This document shows, one piece after another, positions 4,353 to 6,460 of a DNA stretch of 6,460 bases (position 1 is its first letter; every line of letters begins with the position of its first letter). Below the pieces are notes generated by a model. The model made no database searches, was not told where the DNA came from, and saw only the letters and a program-made list of their open reading frames with translations. Source of the stretch: JACPNK01 sp964479745 (GTDB lineage Bacteria; Patescibacteriota; Minisyncoccia; 2-02-FULL-40-12; IGHO2-12-FULL-4); assembly GCA_964479745.1 (NCBI GenBank), contig CAYZNJ010000040.1, positions 1 to 6,460 of the forward strand, read 5' to 3'. Position numbers and translations under genes: made by a program.

Positions 4353-5621
4353 ATGATTAAATTAAAAACAAAGATTCCTAAAAAGTCAGGGGTATATTTT
4401 TTTAGAAATTCAAAAGGCAAAATAATATACATCGGCAAAGCAGCCGATTTAAGAAATCGCCTTCGCTCCTATTTTTCCAAAAGCGCTAAAGATGCCCGGG
4501 TTTTGAATATGCTCAAAGCCGCCGGCAAAGTCAGCTGGCAGGAAACCGGTTCGGAAATTGAAGCTTTGATATTGGAATCGCAACTTATCAAAAAGTACCG
4601 TCCGCAATTCAACATTCTGATGCGCGACGATAAAAGTTATTTTTATGTCGCTTTTACAAAAGAGGAATTCCCAAAAATCCGCATTACACATCAGCCATCT
4701 TCCAGACAAAGCTTCGCAGAACTTTTAGTCGGTCCGCTCACAGACGGCACCGCTCTAAAGACAACTCTAAAACTGCTTCGCAAAATTTTTCCCTATTGCA
4801 CCTGCAAAGAAAAACACAATAACTACTGCCTCAACTATCATTTAGAAAATTGCCCGGGATACTGCTGCCTTAAAAAGGAATCGAGAATTAAGAACCAAGA
4901 ATTAAGGACTTACAACAAGAATATTAAAGCGGTAAGAAATATTTTGAGCGGAAAAAGATTGTCACTGGCAAAACAATTAGAAAAAGAAATGAACGCTTTA
5001 GCAGAAAAGGGAGACTTCGAAGGTGCGATAAAAACAAGAAAGCAATTGGCGAGCCTAAACAAAATTTTTGAAAATGCAAAAATAATAAGCAAGCCCCCCG
5101 AGGACAGTCCTCAGGAAGTACTGAAAGAAACACAGGATGCGTTTGGACTCGTTAACTTGCCAAGACGAATTGAAGCCTACGACATATCTAACATCCAAGG
5201 AACTAACGCTGTCGGAGCAATGGCGGTTTTTACCGACGGCCAGCCGGATAAAAGCGAATACCGCAAATTTAAAATCAAATATACCCGCTCCGGCGGAGAT
5301 GTGACCATGCTCAAAGAAGTACTATCAAGAAGATTGAAACATCCGGAATGGCCGCTTCCGGACTTGATAATTATTGACGGAGGGAAAGCGCAACTAAATG
5401 CCGCGGTTTTAACTATACCCAAAAGCACATCTGTCATCGCCCTAACCAAAAACAAGAAACACCGGGCTGACCACATCTTTGTTGCCGGAAACCCAAAACC
5501 TCTCCGTTTGGACTTTCTAACACCCGATGTCAGAAAGTTGATTCTTTGGACAAACTCCGAAGCTCATCGTTTTGCCATTAGCTATTACCACAGAACTCAC
5601 CGTAAGAGTGCTTTTACTTAA
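4353..5621 (+). CDS. uvrC: UvrC excinuclease subunit lacking the C-terminal HhH domain
   Basis: UvrC makes both incisions in nucleotide excision repair after UvrA/UvrB have found the lesion. The GIY-YIG 3' nuclease spans about residues 9-90, with G13-V-Y15, Y26-I-G28, R36 and E75 at the catalytic positions, followed by the family block RPQFNILMRDDKSY. A cysteine cluster (149, 151, 159, 167, 171, 172) keeps the C-x7-C-x3-C spacing of the iron-sulfur site of UvrC. The UVR domain that binds UvrB is at about 204-239. The RNase H-like 5' nuclease has YDISNIQG (D277), IIDGGKAQL (D342) and EAHRFAISYYHR (H405). The protein stops at 422 residues, where the S-x-L-D and two helix-hairpin-helix motifs would begin; E. 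coli UvrC has 610. No frameshifted remnant follows. The ATG fits the family N terminus but has no Shine-Dalgarno. No uvrA or uvrB is in the window. Confidence 0.95.
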   Translation: MIKLKTKIPKKSGVYFFRNSKGKIIYIGKAADLRNRLRSYFSKSAKDARVLNMLKAAGKVSWQETGSEIEALILESQLIKKYRPQFNILMRDDKSYFYVAFTKEEFPKIRITHQPSSRQSFAELLVGPLTDGTALKTTLKLLRKIFPYCTCKEKHNNYCLNYHLENCPGYCCLKKESRIKNQELRTYNKNIKAVRNILSGKRLSLAKQLEKEMNALAEKGDFEGAIKTRKQLASLNKIFENAKIISKPPEDSPQEVLKETQDAFGLVNLPRRIEAYDISNIQGTNAVGAMAVFTDGQPDKSEYRKFKIKYTRSGGDVTMLKEVLSRRLKHPEWPLPDLIIIDGGKAQLNAAVLTIPKSTSVIALTKNKKHRADHIFVAGNPKPLRLDFLTPDVRKLILWTNSEAHRFAISYYHRTHRKSAFT

Positions 5622-5650
5622 CTTCTTGTATAAAAACCTGACACAGACTG

Positions 5651-5679
5651 TTGCTAAAGCAGGCTATATTTGCTACCAT
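5651..5679 (+). promoter_or_regulatory. Promoter of the membrane protein gene, probably leaderless
   Basis: TTGCTA (5651-5656) and TACCAT (5674-5679) are 17 nt apart, with TGC immediately before the -10 box. A transcript starting about 7 nt after the -10 box would begin near A5687, only 5 nt before the ATG at 5692, and no Shine-Dalgarno is present. GGCTA (5662-5666) and TAGCC (5686-5690) form an inverted repeat around the -10 box and could be a weak operator. Confidence 0.5.
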
Positions 5680-5691
5680 TATATTTAGCCT

Positions 5692-6057
5692 ATGGCGTCT
5701 TTTATTTTAAGGCTTTTTTCGAATTCTGTTGCCCTTTGGATAGCTTATCTGCTTGTCCCGGGGTTGATAATAAACAGGGGCATAATTGGATTCGTTTTAG
5801 CCGGTTTGGTTTTGGGAATCTTGAACCTTACTGTAAAACCAATACTAAAATTTATCTCTGCGCCGATTATAATCCTGACTTTGGGTATTTTCAGCCTAAT
5901 AATAAACGGTTTCCTTTTATGGCTGGTGTCTTACGCTTTGGATTTTGTCGTCATTCAAACCTTAAGCGCTCTTGTCTGGTCCACGGTGATAATTTCTCTG
6001 GCAAATATCGTTTTAACATCTATTTCCAAGACTTTCACCAAAAATGAGTCCCGTTAG
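5692..6057 (+). CDS. Four-helix membrane protein, phage holin 4 / YvlD family
   Basis: A 121-residue integral membrane protein of the family known as phage holin family 4 (PF04020), which includes Bacillus subtilis YvlD of similar length. Four hydrophobic segments are visible, about residues 4-24, 30-47, 58-81 and 88-110. The family motifs are LGILNLTVKPILKF (41-54) and LTLGIFSLIINGFLLWLV (62-79), with the conserved asparagine in the third helix. A short basic tail ends the protein. Despite the family name, members are common chromosomal proteins and no phage genes are nearby; the function is not established. The ATG lies only about 5 nt after the predicted transcription start. The stop codon is embedded in the inverted repeat that bounds the gap to secG. 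Confidence 0.9.
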   Translation: MASFILRLFSNSVALWIAYLLVPGLIINRGIIGFVLAGLVLGILNLTVKPILKFISAPIIILTLGIFSLIINGFLLWLVSYALDFVVIQTLSALVWSTVIISLANIVLTSISKTFTKNESR

Positions 6058-6164
6058 AAGTCGCCCTAGCGGGTTAAACGAATAAAGCATAAAATAAGTA
6101 ACAAAGTTTCTTCTGCGCTTAAACTGTTAACTTTCAGACTGCGCAGCAGCAACTTCTAACGGGA
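6049..6164. repeat. Intergenic element bounded by perfect 13-bp inverted repeats
   Basis: TCCCGTTAGAAGT (6049-6061) is perfectly complementary to 6152-6164. The left arm spans the stop codon of the membrane protein gene and the right arm ends on the first base of the secG start codon, so the repeats mark off almost exactly the gap. The left arm can instead form a local hairpin, CCCGTTAG (6050-6057) with CTAGCGGG (6066-6073), 8 bp with one wobble, which resembles a weak terminator. A further stem, CTGCGC (6113-6118) with GCGCAG (6141-6146), lies just before the right arm. No promoter of good quality is seen for secG, which may depend on read-through. Confidence 0.75.
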
Positions 6165-6382
6165 TGAGCAACATTTTTAATATAATTCAAGTGGTCGTTT
6201 CAGCTTTGCTGATCATAGCTATTTTACTGCAGCAAAAAAGTTCCGGTTTAGGCTCGGCTTTCGGCGGAGACAGCGGCAACATTTACAGCACCAGAAGGGG
6301 CGTTGAGAAAATACTTTTTTACGCCACCGTTTTTTTAGCCACGCTCTTCATCGTTATAGCCGCAATTAGAATCAGACTCTAA
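6164..6382 (+). CDS. secG: SecG, preprotein translocase subunit
   Basis: SecG is the small auxiliary subunit of the SecYEG channel that moves proteins across or into the cytoplasmic membrane. The 72 residues hold the two expected transmembrane helices (about 3-22 and 49-68) and the conserved cytosolic loop LLQQKSSGLGSAFGG (21-35), followed by the RRGVEKILFYAT motif leading into helix 2. The length is normal for the family. The ATG fits the family N terminus, but there is no ribosome binding site; an inverted-repeat arm abuts the start codon. The lipoprotein upstream would be one of the clients of this translocon. The next gene begins 25 nt after the stop and is probably co-transcribed. Confidence 0.96.
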   Translation: MSNIFNIIQVVVSALLIIAILLQQKSSGLGSAFGGDSGNIYSTRRGVEKILFYATVFLATLFIVIAAIRIRL

Positions 6383-6407
6383 TTTTTGCCATATTCAATC
6401 CATATTT

Positions 6408-6460
6408 ATGGCCAACTTCGACAATCAAATCGACGAGTTTTATACGAATCACTCGGCCGA
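6408..6460 (+). CDS. 5' end of an unidentified gene, cut by the window edge
   Basis: An ATG 25 nt after secG opens a frame of 17 codons to the right edge, MANFDNQIDEFYTNHSA. The segment is polar with no sign of a signal peptide or membrane helix so far. There is no Shine-Dalgarno sequence, as for the other plus-strand genes. Too little is present to name a family, and the start is uncertain. Confidence 0.4.
   Translation, partial: MANFDNQIDEFYTNHSA

Noticed and set aside
5600..5691. A frameshift at the end of uvrC hiding the HhH domain
   Set aside because: The three plus-strand frames after 5621 do not encode an I-P-G-I-G-like motif, and a promoter for the next gene begins at 5651.
5670..6047. 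A 125-codon frame overlapping the YvlD-family gene in another plus-strand frame
   Set aside because: The alternative frame at 5692 shows the family motifs and four membrane helices; this one is aromatic and cysteine-rich without any pattern, and is a shadow.
5692..6057. Prophage remnant suggested by the name holin
   Set aside because: The family is widespread in bacterial chromosomes, and no endolysin, structural or integrase gene is nearby.

Overview
The window looks like part of a small, moderately AT-rich bacterial genome, most likely a Candidate Phyla Radiation (Patescibacteria, Parcubacteria-like) member recovered from a metagenome. The hints are a UvrC of only 422 residues without its C-terminal helix-hairpin-helix domain, a short SecG, compact spacing, several genes without a Shine-Dalgarno sequence, and a run of ten N typical of a scaffold join. 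No rRNA, tRNA, CRISPR array or transposase gene is visible, so the lineage call is an inference from gene style.

Left part, minus strand (1-1204). Positions 1-204 hold an 18-bp inverted repeat and an edge-truncated open frame with faint DUF4446-like character. A 163-residue orphan gene follows (269-760, minus), richer in G+C than its surroundings, with its own sigma70-type promoter, a strong ribosome binding site and a terminator; it is interrupted by the N run. Positions 848-1204 have no credible gene but are densely structured: a roughly 200-nt nested imperfect palindrome (930-1130), a second hairpin that shares one of its arms (1118-1181), and the terminator of the next operon (1181-1203).

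Middle part, minus strand (1205-4240). A MoxR-type AAA+ ATPase and a DUF58/VWA-like protein overlap by 10 nt and form an operon with its own promoter and terminator. The promoter-proximal neighbour is a separately terminated lipoprotein with a complete trypsin-like His/Asp/Ser triad. MoxR-DUF58 pairs are widely associated with chaperone-like or envelope-stress functions; the lipoprotein protease would act outside the cytoplasmic membrane, so an envelope quality-control theme is possible but unproven.

Right part, plus strand (4353-6460). uvrC is divergent from the lipoprotein gene, and the 112-nt region between them carries a strong palindrome lying over the uvrC -10 element and ending 2 nt before its start codon. 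It is followed by a four-helix membrane protein of the phage-holin-4/YvlD family with an apparently leaderless promoter, then secG, and the first 17 codons of an unidentified gene cut by the window edge. The gap between the membrane protein and secG is bounded by perfect 13-bp inverted repeats that touch the upstream stop codon and the secG start codon.

The most unusual content is not a protein system but the recurring intergenic structures: four places carry palindromes placed exactly at gene boundaries, and three of these offer mutually exclusive pairings.
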